Below, piece after piece: positions 35,429 through 46,931 of a stretch of 64,000 nt of DNA (positions are counted from its first letter, which is position 1; each line of letters starts with the position of its first letter). Location: positions 372,001 to 436,000 of the forward strand of contig JAKLMB010000028.1 of the NCBI GenBank assembly GCA_022813625.1, given 5' to 3'. Below the pieces are notes generated by a model. The model was not told the DNA's origin. It made no database searches and worked only from the letters and a program-made list of their open reading frames with translations. The position numbers were made by a program, and so were the translations under genes. The DNA comes from Aaosphaeria pasadenensis. Lineage: Eukaryota > Ascomycota > Dothideomycetes > Pleosporales.

Positions 35429-35514
35429 TTGTTAACCTCAATCTATTGACCACATACTGAGACCTTCACCGACTCTGTTGCTTCCTTAGCAACGGAACCA
35501 CCACTATCAACAAT

Positions 35515-37092
35515 ATGCACATGCAGAATTTGGGCACCGCAAACGGGGCAGCGTGCGGCCCATTGTTCAAAGATACGGCAACAAATTATAGGCCAGATCT
35601 TCCAGGACACAGGGAATTTGAACAACAGCCCGACTTGCCCAACGATTACATGGATGAAGAAGAAAGGCATGAGGAACTCGTGAGAGCACAGCAATTGAGT
35701 TTCAGGCGCATACTCAATGCCCCGCCATATGACGTCGACTTGCCGTGGGACGACATACTGAAATACAACTGTTCATTGGAGGAACTGGTCCTCTTCTTCC
35801 CAAACCACGTCCTACAGTGGCCCGTCCTAGCGTTGACTCTACGTATGGCTGGGTGGGATCGCATGTTTTCACGATGCGCATTCTTCATTAATGCTAGTCG
35901 CAAGGTGCACAGGTGTCCTCGAGAAAAGATGCTTGCTGAGCCCTTACCTTGCAAGTTGAAAGTCGAAAGGGCTATACAGGAGCTTCAACCAACCTTCAGC
36001 CTTGATCAGTGGGACACTCACTGGGGTCATGGGTTGCCCAATTCGAGCTGGCGTGAGAAGAACATCCAGAGGAAACCCAAAAGATTTCCCAAAGCCCCCG
36101 TTCGCACAGTATCACTGGCAGAGGCGGCTAGTTATGTGCAAGTCAATCCCTACAGTGATCGTGAATTCTCAGGCCAGGCACAGAAGATGCTCGTACAGAA
36201 ACAGCGCGAAGAGATACGACATGCTTATGCTTTCATACTGCAGACAGAACCACACCCATCAAATATGCATATGCCGCCGATTGATGACGGCACTGACTGC
36301 GAGATGATAGATATCGATACTCTGTTGCGACAACAACGGATGAAATCATACCACAACCCCGTATGCCCCTACCAGAAACGAAGCGAGTGCGAGGACTACA
36401 TCGACTGCCCGTACAGCCACATTGAAGATATGCCAGGCAATGTACAGGCAGTGCCTCCACCTGATCGAGCCAGAGCGACAGCACGAGCTTGTAGATTTGA
36501 TCCTCGATGTAAAAATGTTTCGTGCATTTTTGAACATCCGAAAAAAGACTCCAAAGAATCCATGAAAGCATGTAAATTTGATCCAGTCTGCCGCAACCGA
36601 AAATGTATATTCGACCATCCTCAGCGTGATATCCAAGCGACACGCAATCAGAGTCAACCGAACATCCAAATCCGACAAGGCCCAGTTCAGGCTTGCAAAT
36701 ATGGTTCCAGATGCATGAACCCTGAGTGTCTGCGTGGCCATCGGAGTCCGGCCGCACCTCCTAACTCCCATTTGCCAACCTTAGCAGAGAAATGGTGCAA
36801 ATGGAACAACAACTGCAAAAGTCCAGCTTGCTCACTGATGCATTCTGCACCAGCTTTAGAACTCGTTAACGAAGCGCCGAAAGGAACAAAAATTCAGTCC
36901 CTAAACGGGAGCACTCATCCCAACGGACCTCTCTTACACAATACGCCAGCAGTTCGTGGCATACTGAGACAGAACAACAAGTCTGAAGATAGAAACCACG
37001 GTCACAAAACTATGCCGCGCGGGGGCCAAATCGAGCAGCAGGCAAATGGTCGAAATCGCCGTCGGGGGAAGCGGGTTACCTTTGCCACGTAA
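35515..37092 (+). CDS. Five-finger CCCH (Nab2/ZC3H14-type) RNA-binding protein
   Basis: Intronless, 525 residues. Five CCCH fingers begin near residues 284, 325, 353, 394 and 428. The first is C-x7-C-x5-C-x3-H (CPYQKRSEC...). The other four are C-x5-C-x4-C-x3-H, for example CRFDPRCKNVSCIFEH and CKFDPVCRNRKCIFDH. That spacing is the Nab2/ZC3H14 type, which binds poly(A). The N-terminal 280 residues (LEELVLFFPNHVLQWP, LALTLRMAGWDRMF) do not look like the Nab2 PWI-like fold and I do not recognise them. The C-terminus is basic (NRRRGKRVTFAT), and the tail carries an RGG-like RGGQ. A nuclear or cytoplasmic poly(A)/mRNA role is inferred from the fingers only. Convergent with the DUF3176 gene, 324 bp apart. 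Confidence 0.78.
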   Translation: MHMQNLGTANGAACGPLFKDTATNYRPDLPGHREFEQQPDLPNDYMDEEERHEELVRAQQLSFRRILNAPPYDVDLPWDDILKYNCSLEELVLFFPNHVLQWPVLALTLRMAGWDRMFSRCAFFINASRKVHRCPREKMLAEPLPCKLKVERAIQELQPTFSLDQWDTHWGHGLPNSSWREKNIQRKPKRFPKAPVRTVSLAEAASYVQVNPYSDREFSGQAQKMLVQKQREEIRHAYAFILQTEPHPSNMHMPPIDDGTDCEMIDIDTLLRQQRMKSYHNPVCPYQKRSECEDYIDCPYSHIEDMPGNVQAVPPPDRARATARACRFDPRCKNVSCIFEHPKKDSKESMKACKFDPVCRNRKCIFDHPQRDIQATRNQSQPNIQIRQGPVQACKYGSRCMNPECLRGHRSPAAPPNSHLPTLAEKWCKWNNNCKSPACSLMHSAPALELVNEAPKGTKIQSLNGSTHPNGPLLHNTPAVRGILRQNNKSEDRNHGHKTMPRGGQIEQQANGRNRRRGKRVTFAT

Positions 37093-37416
37093 TCATTTTG
37101 CATAGTTGTCCTGGGCCATGAGTACCTTTGTGGTTCGATGTTTGTCTCTTCAGGAGCGGAGGAAAGGTGTCATGGGGACCCCACTATTGATATATAGTTT
37201 TCTGGTTTACAACTATAAACACTAATTAATTACTATCATTACCATACCATGCTTTGAAACGAGCTGGAGGCACGATCTAGTGAGGGATTCGCACTGTTGG
37301 TATTCTCCGAGGCTTTCTGTTTGATCGATATAGCGATGAGAGGAAAAGCTTTGTATGTTTTGATTGCGAGTTTGAAATATTCTAGGACGATCCGTCTAAT
37401 CTACTAAGACATTGCG
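37093..37416. other. Convergent 3'-flank
   Basis: 324 bp shared by the zinc-finger and DUF3176 gene ends; AT-rich, with no gene. Confidence 0.6.
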
Positions 37417-39542
37417 TCATATATCTTGAGCACTTCTAAGTCTCCATGCTCCCTCAGATACCTGCACCATTGAGGCTTTCGTAGGTTTCAACAAGCTCTC
37501 ATTCTCCGAGGCGCTGCGAACTCCTCCAATATGTGAATGTATCTCATCGCTGAGCGCCAAAAGCGTTGCCAACGATGATGATTTCCAGACCTCCTGCTTA
37601 TGTCGACTAGATTGGACTACCGTGATGGCAACGAAAAGAAGGCTCAGTATGGCGAGAGTCATCGGGCCAGCAATCCAACCCCACTGCACGCGGACGAAGG
37701 CTTGCTCTCGCCATGCCGTGCCATTAGCTCTCATGAAAGTGGACCGTAGGGCCCAAATGTTGGGCGAGACCAACGTATGGTTCTCTGCAGTCCTAACACT
37801 ACCGGCGCGAGCAAGGGTCAGCGATGCTTATGAACGTGATAAGTACCTAAGGTATACACTTACTCATTTGTCAAACTGGTTGCGATATTTTGGAAAAACT
37901 TTCTTAAGTCCTGCTCAACGTCTTCCCTTTGGCCCACGTCCCCTTGTAAATCATTGTCCCTGGCGCGGTCAATTTGCCTGTAAATTGCCTCTGCAGCATC
38001 GGAAGTTGTTAGCCATGAAGGATTGCTGTTGATAACGTTACTAACAGAACCCTTTATGGTCTTGCGAATATAGTTGGAGAGCCTGAAGTGGGTAACGTTC
38101 GCGATCATGTACTCTGCATTCGCGAGTGCGTCGGACATGACTGACTGCGAAGCGAAATCGTCGGTCGTATTGAATCTGGGGCCAATGATGAACTCGCCTC
38201 TATCTCCTGTGAATTTGTTCGTGGATTTCCCTCTCGTAGTAGTGGCTATGCCGTTAATGACCGTCGTGCTGAATTCCTGAACACACCATTCCAGCAGAAA
38301 TTCGAAAGCGACGAATGATGTATTCTTTGACGCTTCCCAGTCCTTATACATAACGAATATGTCAGCAATTGGATAGAGATTGTCGGAAAATGCAATTGTT
38401 TGACTGAAGTTCAGTGCGTTGTTCGGGTATGTAGTATCGTTGATGATTGGTGTGTTTGTCGCTGCAGAAGATACGTTCAAGCGGACGTCATCCATATTTT
38501 GCTCGATGTAGACATCTTCGTTCAGAAAATACCTGAAATATTTTTCTTTGAGTTTACTTTCGAGCTGTATCTTTTGTACATGTTCGGAGACATCTTGCGA
38601 TCTCATGCACACCGCTAAAGATAGGTACGCAGGCCAGGTACAATTACCTGTGGAACAAAATGGCTCAGTGTCGTTGATAATGGAAAATCCTGAAAGAAGA
38701 CCCGCTTGAACCGCCGCTTTCGTGAAGAGCGGAGGATCTGGAACCAGAGATAGCACATCGGTGGTAGGCTTTTCCCCTATCCGTTGTGAATTCGACATCA
38801 GTAAACACACCTACAATTCAGAGATTTGAGTCTATCAAGAGCACATACAGAGGAGCATGTTGCCTGTTTGCCGGTCCGTGTTCCATTGCAACGCTGTTGA
38901 AACGTACGCAGGGCTTGATAGTTGAGCTACAGGCTGTAGGTCGTAACGCAAGAGCTGTTGTGATAAAGGGTCGATAGCGAGCCCCAGTATAACAAGCACT
39001 GCACCAATGGAGACGAAGTTACTGTTGCGTAGTCAGAATGAATGTCTCAAAAGGCAGCGCAAGGCCTACCGAACGTTGATGGACCAAAGTAATAACAGAG
39101 AACCCAGTGCACCCTGAGCACCTTGGTCAAATGTCTCCAAGTCTGTCAATGGCCGGGGACGACTGGAAAACCAAGCCCATTTTTGCTGGCTCATGCATTG
39201 GACAACGGGATAGAGCAGAGAAGCGCGTCCAACGGTTGAAAGTATGGCGATGATGGTGTTGAGCGTGATACCTACGCCTAACACCGCATTGAGTGCAGGA
39301 GCTGGTTTGTCCTGATAATCCAGTAAAACAACACATATTGAGATGACAGCTACGATGCCTAGGACGAGGGAAGCGATTTCGGCGAGCCACCAGTCCTGAA
39401 TCCATTTTGAGTAGAATGTAGCTTTTGGCCGTAAAACGGTTGGTTTGGACTCATGTTCTTGAGGTCGTCCTTCGGATAGGAGGAAAGCTTCATTAGACGA
39501 TTCGAGTGCTTGATCGTGGCTCGTGAAGTTCGACTTTGCCAT
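37417..39542 (-). CDS. DUF3176-family fungal membrane protein
   Basis: Exons 39542-39070, 39021-38849, 38776-37864 and 37798-37417 total 1,941 nt and 646 residues in frame. Introns are 48, 72, 72 and 65 nt or shorter. Four membrane spans are visible: LAEIASLVLGIVAVISICVV, the segment around GITLNTIIAILSTVGRASLL, FVSIGAVLVILGLAI, and near the C-terminus WIAGPMTLAILSLLFVAITV. Between spans 3 and 4 lies a loop of about 350 residues with many N-glycosylation sequons (NCTW, NVSS, NDTT, NFSQ, NTSF, NVTH) and CSTGNCTWPAYLSLAVC, a hallmark of this fungal family. The last span is followed by WKSSSLATLLALSDE, also typical. Biochemical role is unknown; plasma or vacuolar membrane is likely. The intron-2 acceptor (38777) was chosen because it alone keeps frame. 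Confidence 0.82.
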
Positions 39543-40592
39543 CTTGGCGCAGTATCTGAGGCGGAAACCAAGAGCTAGGAGGCGCAGAAGCAAGGACTAG
39601 GTCAAAGGACATGGGCTGGGGCTTTTGAATAAGTTCGTTATCAGGCCCTCTTTCTGACAGGGGCTTCACAGTCGTTAAGATTCGGTCGGGGGTTGCAATG
39701 AAGCGTGTTTTTTGGGGGCCAAAACTCCAACCCTGTCGCAGATACGAGGAATCTGGACGAAGTAGATGCCCCAACATACCTATTCGAGACTGTTGGCGTC
39801 AATCTCCCATTTTTCATTGGCTCTTTCAATGTTGTGATGTTCTGGCATAAATTGTAACTCAACTTTATTTGCCACAATCTGGTAAGGAACCAGATTTTTA
39901 AAGATACAGATATTGAGGACAATGGCATACGCACTGGAATTTCTATGGAAAAACTCCTCTGAAGCGCACTTTGGTTGCCCCATAAAATGGATGGCCCCCA
40001 TCTCGACGGTGTGGATCTCTTGTAAGCAACAGGTCGAAAGCAAATTGATCCAAAGAGGATATGCCATGAGCCCGTCAAGGCCGTCTGCCTATTTTAATTC
40101 GACAATAACAAACAGAGGTGACCCTGATGGAAGTCGTACACATCTTCACCTTCATTATTCAAAGATTGATGCTGGAGGGCAATGCTACACAGGAGAAACA
40201 CATCTGCAAAAAGACGCATTCAATTCCTATCCTAGTAAGTACCTACGATGCCAACTACGTGCATATCGCTTTAGGGCCCGAGACTTCCAGTGTGCATCAA
40301 CGAACTCGTAATCCGAGCACTGTTCGTTGCCAGCCAAAAAATCAAGAAAATCAACCACCAAAACTCCAACGGAAAAGCCGATTCATACGTGCATCATGCA
40401 CTGCCTGCAATTGATCGTGCCATTCCTGGGGGGGCAGACAACGCGGAACCAACCCAGCCGAAAGAACATTGATTTTTGTGCTTGCATCATGAACGGTACT
40501 TAACAAGATAAGCGCCCTGGTCAACAGCATTCGATGTGTCTGAACTCGATGCAGTTGCCGAATCACATGGAAGACAGCCCTGTCAAAGGATC
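39543..40592. other. 1 kb stretch with one possible terminal exon
   Basis: On the minus strand, 40090-39780 stays open after an acceptor-like AATAG and ends GAG...TCTCGAATAG with normal amino-acid composition (for example IERANEKWEIDANSLE). On the plus strand the same bases are open for 132 codons from 39913. I could not assemble a convincing gene on either strand. Confidence 0.35.
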
Positions 40593-41672
40593 CTAAGAGC
40601 TCGAAGGCGAGCCCCAAGCCTCACAACCCGAGCCGTTCTTGTTCAGACAACGAGAACACATTTTCGTACCCTTTTTGAGGGCATTCAATTTCTTGAACTC
40701 GCTGCCAAATATGGCTGGATGATACACGCGACAGGCGACACCAAGGTCCTTGCAGCTTTGGCAAGTGTTCGGGGCTTCAACACCATAGCTGCCTTCGATG
40801 AGGCGTGCATGGGCAACGCGGCGCCTGACTCCAAGCGTGAACTTGGTCCATCTACGGGTGCGGTGCATGAAGGAATCCTGTGGAGGAGCTTTGGCTGTGA
40901 ACAGCTTGAAGGACTTGTCCCAGGCTTCAGGTGTCGCATATGCTGGCAGGCCTGGGTACTTGTTGCCATCGCCGAGAGGAATTTGAATATTCGTTTTCGT
41001 GTCGACGGGAGGTTTGGGATGGGCGACATCTGGAAACAAGTCCATTTGAAGGACTGGATCGAACACGAGATACTGTTGCAGTTCATTCGACAGTGGTTGG
41101 TTGGTCTCTCGATGCTTGAGCTCAGCCGCTGCATGTTCGAAGCCATCGTACACCTTCTTTTGTCAGTGGATGTTCCATCGACGTACGTGAAATGAGAGGA
41201 CATACCGGAGCACTAGGCTGATCGAAATGCACGAAAAGGTGCAGCTTACCGTCACGAAGAGAATCGACACCGAAGTAATGGCCAAGGTTCCACAAGTGTG
41301 GGATGAGTACGCCTTGACAGATGCCGTCTTCGAGGTGAAAGTGCACCAGTTGATTGTTCGGGTCAACTCCGTAGATAGAATAGCATACGTTTTCGAGCGC
41401 CTGGTGACTCTGATTAGTACCCCGACAGCCTATAAGTAGAAACAGCGGTGCAAACTCACTTCAAACGAATGGACCAAGCTTCCCGGAATCACTCCGCTGA
41501 CTTCATCGTTGTTGAACAGACGTATCAACAACGGAGGAGAAGATTGTACCACCATCGCCATTGGAGCAAGTAGAGAGAATGAGTCGAAGAGAGATGCGAG
41601 GCTAGTCACAAAGGGCAATGGTAAGGCGCTTGAGGGATTTGCGAGTGGAGAATAGATAAGCAGGTTGCTCAT
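40593..41672 (-). CDS. Uncharacterised protein with C-terminal cysteine cluster
   Basis: Exons 41672-41460, 41400-41206 and 41156-40593 give 972 nt and 323 residues, with 59- and 49-nt introns (GTGAGT...CCAG, GTATGT...AAAAG). No family recognised. The N-terminal half is mixed alpha/beta in composition (DGICQGVLIPHLWNLGHYF, KLHLFVHFDQPSAP). The C-terminal 80 residues hold a basic stretch (RRWTKFTLGVRRR) and then CQSCKDLGVACRVYHP and, 25 residues on, MCSRCLNKNGSGCE. These three-Cys repeats resemble Zn-binding C6-like clusters in unnamed fungal proteins. Zinc or DNA binding is a guess. Sequence quality (in-frame splices, balanced composition) supports a real gene. Confidence 0.68.
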
Positions 41673-42993
41673 TACTGAGGAGTTGAGGGTTTTATATCGG
41701 CCAACTCGTCAAGCGTCCGGATTGGTGAACCCCTTAGTGAACTCACTGTTGTCGTTCCTCTTCACGTCCACCATGACTCTGAGGTACATCTTGGATCAGC
41801 GAAAACACTTTGGTGAACAAGATCTTGTTATCATCATGTTCACTCTCACTACAGGTTCTCTTCACCACAGGATCTATCTTGTTCATCTTCACCAATGAGA
41901 ATGACGGTGAATCGTCACTCATGGGATGGAAAATATCTACGTTTGTTTTCACATTTACTTCCACCACGGCGCAGGACATCTACCCGCGCATTCTCCGCAC
42001 CCACTAAACCATCACCCATCGACGTCTACACTGGCAGGCACAACACAAGACCTCCCAAACCCATCCCCTCTTCCGCCCATTCCAACTCCCATCAATCCGT
42101 CGCAGCAAAACTAACACGAATCGAAACCCTCACCACCACAAAACCGTTTTTCAGCCTTTATACCACGAAGACCGCTTGCAATGTTACGGACTGTTCTAGA
42201 TGGGTTCAGATGGGGATGCGTACCTAGACACGGCTGTCGGGTCTGAAGTCGCGGACTTTGGCTGATGGTGGGATAATTTAGAATTTTAGAAGAGTATAGG
42301 GAGGAAGATGGGGCATGCCGGGAGTCGATGTAAAGGCACTGATGTAGTACACGACGAGCCAGGCTTGTTTGGGGTTATAGCTGTCATCCATCTATGAAGT
42401 AGAAGTTCTTGATCGAATTGATTTACTGCAGATCCGCTGTTAGATTTCTCTGGGACTATAACACTAAAATATAGATCTAATGTGGTAGAACAATCTCACG
42501 ATTCTGGAGCAGGTGGAAACAGGCTGCAACGAAAAGTCTCGGTAGCACTGTGTCGAGTAGCTTTGTCATAGTTGGTAGCAAAATGATTCATTGTTGTGCG
42601 ATGACGATCTATAATTTGCGAGAAGGCGCACAGGATGCATGGCAGCAAATTTTTGGGACAAGGAATTATCTTTGGGCTTTGTCATATACGATTTCTCATG
42701 TACTTAATTTATAACCCAACCCGCGATTCCTTTGACAAAGGTCAAATACCAGCATACTTATCATGGCATGAGACAATGATACAAAGAGGCTTGATGCGTC
42801 AAACCCGTTCTTCTGTGATGCTTACTTCGCGGGTTACCCAAACGTAAAGCTATATCCGCCCTGATCTTCCATCATCGACGGGGTCGACTAGAGAACGCCT
42901 GAAGATCAGCCTTCGAAACGAAATTCGTCCCCAGCAATGAGGACATAAGTGCGATCTCGACAAAAGACCCCCATTGATACGAAAGACAGCGCC
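41673..42993. other. 1.3 kb stretch without a gene
   Basis: Promoter of the cysteine-cluster gene at the left. Short plus-strand frames (41810-42227, 42635-42847) have no features. AT-rich around 42400-42720. Confidence 0.5.
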
Positions 42994-43721
42994 CTAGACT
43001 GGAACCTTCTGTGTACAGTGCGGGCATAAGCGTCGAGTCGGCCGACGCAGCACACCGGAAGCAGACTGCGGTGCTACTTCCGCACTGCGCCTACGTTTTG
43101 ACAAATTCTGCAATTGCTCTCGCTCAGCGACTTGACTCATGGTCGGCAACCCTATTCGTTGCTCTGGATGAGAAGATTCAGGAGGGGCCAATAGCGTTTG
43201 TGCACTCTCGTCCCTTGACTGAGTGATTGGAATTAACAGAGTGGCATTTTCGTTTGCGCTGGCGGCATTTGCGACCTGGGTTGAAGAGCCGACTACTTCT
43301 GTTCAATCATATAATCAATCTAATAGACTAAACGGTGACTTACCAGCAGTCACGTCCGAAGAGGCCGAAAGAGAAGGGTTTCGCGGTGCAGACACACTCG
43401 ATTCCGGGTTTTCTTGGGTTTGTGTGCTCCGATCTTGAAAATGTGAGCCACGATACACTAGAGTTCAACACGATTTTGGTGGCAGGGTTTACCAGAGTGG
43501 TCACGTCGAGCAGACTGGCTGCTGCGTCGACGCTCATTCTCATGGCTTTGCTGGACTGCTAGCTCATGCGCAAGCTCTGTAAAGCCATCAGTATTGTCTA
43601 GTTGAACAAAGGGATTGAAGGACTGACGATGCTCAGAGATGGTTATATATCCGCCGGGGTGGCTGCGCATTGTGACAAAGTTGCGTATGTGATACAAGCG
43701 AGGTGTATTCTGCTGGATCAT
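42994..43721 (-). CDS. Uncharacterised small protein with terminal CPHC motif
   Basis: Tentative model: exons 43721-43493, 43457-43344 and 43298-42994 (648 nt, 215 residues). The introns are only 35 and 45 nt (GTAAAC...CTCTAG, GTAAGT...GAACAG), the first unusually short. The joined frame gives a hydrophilic Ser/Glu/Gln/Arg-rich chain, with PGGYITISEHRQSFNPFVQL early, ERRRSSQSARRDHS before the first splice, and a basic tail KRRRSAEVAPQS...RRPTRRLCPHCTQKVPV. The final LCPHC resembles the cysteine-rich tails of unnamed fungal nuclear proteins. An additional 5' exon beyond 43721 is possible. Function unknown. Confidence 0.42.
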
Positions 43722-44513
43722 TTAGTTAGGATGATAGAGGAGTACAGCTGGGACTTGAATGTGACGCTGGTAAAGGACTCACGTATGGATAGAGAAGCGA
43801 TTGCGCTACTAGTGATACTAGTGATATCGAGATCTTCAACGTTGAGATGGGGAACGAAAGGCTGAGTGATGATGATGGTTGAGATACTCTGTGTGTAAGT
43901 TTGAAGGCAAAGGCGGCATTGGGCGAAGGATGTTTATGATACCTTTTGAAGGAGCACGGGGCACATTCACCAATAACGGAAGGCGGAGTGGGATTGGGTT
44001 AAACAGGAGTACGAAGTGGCATTACGCAAGGAAGGTTAAGAAGTGACCATTGAGCAGGAAGGGATAGAGATGGGTTGAGAGCAACATTCGAGAAGGCGCA
44101 CTTCACTCATCAAGACGCACTTGCGCATAAGAGTGACTCTGTCGACTATGATTGATGGATATTGGGCAGAGTAAACAACGAAAGGCGTGTACAAAGACAA
44201 TGTCACAAGGCATGGCTGTCAGATGGCATCTCAATCATATTGACTAGCTGCGTTTAGCATCATGTCATCACGCCCATGTATTCACCATCTAAAGGGCCCC
44301 TACAAGTATTTCGACCTGAAGTAAGAAATGCTCGAGACCTGATGATGCTGGTGAAAACCTCAATATCCACCAGCCATTCTCCCTAAACGCCGTTTTCCTG
44401 TTGATCTAACAGGCCCCTGCCAGGGAAGAAATTTGAAGAAAGACCATTATTCATGAACATAAAGTTGAAGCAGACTCCGCCATGCGCAAATTCGATAATG
44501 CCAGGATGCACGC
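43722..44513. other. Intergenic stretch downstream of cullin-1
   Basis: Between the cul1 stop and the start of the CPHC gene model; may hide a 5' exon of the latter near 43780-43900. Nothing else seen. Confidence 0.45.
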
Positions 44514-46931
44514 TTAAGCGAGATAGCCGAGCTCATCGCCATCTAAGCGCTCCAAGTATTCTTTTTCGAGGAGGATATCAATGCACTTCTTGATGTCGGG
44601 GACACGAGGAGTAAAGCGGTTTCGGATCTGTTGGATGGTCTCCGAGACAAGCTGCTGGTGCTTCATCTTTTTGCGCGACTTCATGATACGCACAATGGCA
44701 GACTAGATTGTGTTAGCAAGGGTACGATGGGATATAGAGGAGTCGATATACATACCTGCATTAGCAACTTGCGGTCCTCTTCGATGGTCTTATGCGTATC
44801 CTCAACTTCTTGCTTCTGCTCGCTCTTGATACCGATGTTCAAGTTCACCTTGATCTTCTTCGTTTTAAATCCGGTGTTTAACTTGTACACTGTTCCTTTT
44901 TCAGGCTTCGCACCCTCCGGCTCCGCGATCAGAACCTTGGCCTTGACGAAGACTCCAATGCTAGGATCAAGCGTCTCCTTCAGAAGCTTGGTAGCCTCGG
45001 CGATCTCATCGTACGAAACGGTATCACTGTCGTTGAACAAGAGCAGAATCGCCAACTGATAAGTAGAGACTTGGAAGGTAGGTGAGACCTTGGTACCAGC
45101 GACCTTGCAATAATTGGCCTTCATCTCGCCCTTGCACAAGTGCCACAGCCATGTTAACTTTCGACCCTGATGCTTGTTGTTATAAAAGCGAGAGAAGCGC
45201 TCATACGTTTGAACGATCAGTTGCGGAGGGGTGAAGGGGGTTGTCGGCGGGGTCAAAGGCCAGAAACCAGTGCCAAGGATGTGGTAGCTAGCGTCGATAG
45301 CAGTCTTGAGGTCTTCGGTGTCCAAGTTGGCCTCGAGCCATTCCTTGTAGTTAGTGTTGAGATCTTTGGAGATCTGCATGTCTTGGAACATGCGCTGGAG
45401 CTTGTTGGTGTACTCGAAACCGCAAGCCTCCTTCAACTTGGAGATCATGCTTGTCTCGGCATCATCGGATGCGGAGGTTGCTTGGACGAGACGTTTGGCA
45501 AGCATGCGGGAGTAGAACTTCTGGAACACATCCTTGTCCTCAATGTACTTGAAAACGGTCATGATGTGGCTCAAGAGCTTCTCCATGTCGTCCTCCTCGG
45601 TCATCTTCGCAGAAGACTTCTTCAAGAGCGTATCGGTGTATTTTGCCAGCAGTTCGGGGGACTTGTTCGAGCCTGACTTACAGATCTTGTTACGGTTGAC
45701 GAACTCGCGGCAGGCATTGTCTAGTGAACGGACGAACTCAGATTCACCATTGAAAGCACGGTTAACCAGATCCTGATACTGCGTGTGTACCTCGAGGAGA
45801 GCTTCGACATAGACCTTTGGCTCGAGGCTTTCGCCTTCCTGAGCAACCTTCTCGACGGCAGCCAGACCTGCTTTCCGTACATGGGTCTCGAAACGATTCC
45901 TCAGAGGGTCCAAGCCGTCAGGTATCCGGGCAAGAAGCTTGTACATGCGGCCGAGGTCGTCCTGCTTGTCATGGTCGAGTAGGATCTGGAACTCCTCGCG
46001 TAGCGCGCCAGAATGCTCGGTGATAAGCGCTTTCTCACAGGTTCGCATCAGTGGCGACATGATCTCGCTCAAGAGGTAGAGAGGCACGCGGTCTCGCTCC
46101 TCGTCCAGTCGGGATTCCGCCTTCTTCATGTACTCAACAACACTGTTCTCGGCAAGGAACTGCTTCGATTCGTTGTCGTAGTACTCTGCGGTTGACTTCA
46201 AGAAGGGGGCCTCGAAATACTCCTTGTAAACGTCGAGCGTAGACTTTGAGCTGTCGGACTCGTCCAGACCGAGGGAAACGAAGGAGTCCACCACGGATTT
46301 GATGTGGGACTGCTCGATGGTCTCGCCGTTACGCTGCTTCTCGACAAGCTTGAGAACAGATCGCATGACGCTCTCCTGTGTTCCGATGAACATGTCCTCC
46401 TTCCATCGGACAAGGTGCAGGGTATAGATGTCGTAGATGTTCTTCTTGCCCTCGTCCATCTCCCTCTTTACCCAATGTCGGTTCAGGTAACGGAACAGAT
46501 GGTTATTGTACTGGCCTGCTGTTGTGTACCTGTTCCACTCCTTAATGTAGAATGTGAGAAGAGCTTCGTCGACATGCTCCCTGGACCGGGCCTGCACCCC
46601 AGCGAGATGCTGCTTCAGGTATTCGATGAGATGCTGGTAGAGGTCCTCACCGAGGAGATGTGCGCCACCGCGGTTGCTGGTATGGGAGAAGGAAGTACCG
46701 TGGACAGCCTTCTGTGCGGTACAGAAGTTGTGGATTGCGGTGTACAGGCCCATGTATGTCTTCATGTCCATGCCACCACGCAGGTCGGTCATGATCTTTT
46801 CAACGCCGGCTTCGAGATAGGCCCATCTAGAGAGGGAGAAGAATCAGTAGAAGCTCGAATATGCATCCATAGGTGACTTACGTTGCTCGAACATCGTCCT
46901 TTGCGGGGACGGGTGGCATACTGGAGGCCAT
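44514..46931 (-). CDS. cul1: Cullin-1, SCF ubiquitin ligase scaffold
   Basis: Scaffold of SCF E3 ubiquitin ligases: it binds Skp1 through its N-terminal helical repeats and the Rbx1 RING protein through its C-terminal domain. Exons 46931-46882, 46826-44756 and 44702-44514 total 2,310 nt and 769 residues, the normal cullin length. Landmarks run in order. The N-terminal arm has TYMGLYTAIHNFCTAQK. The cullin-homology core has FQKFYSRMLAKRLVQ, KLKEACGFEYTNKLQRMFQD, TGFWPLTPP and LTWLWHLCKGEMKA. The C-terminal winged-helix neddylation domain has AIVRIMKSRKKMKHQQL, with Lys715 as the NEDD8 acceptor, and ends LERLDGDELGYLA. All expected elements are intact. Confidence 0.95.

Larger units (their letters stand above)
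33918..35514. other. Divergent intergenic stretch of 1.6 kb
   Basis: Between the starts of the six-cysteine secreted gene (-) and the CCCH zinc-finger gene (+). Holds a diverged 47-bp tandem duplication (34165-34258), a small CATCAGCTTT repeat near 34815-34840, and a CCCCT-rich tract before the zinc-finger start. No gene called. Confidence 0.55.
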
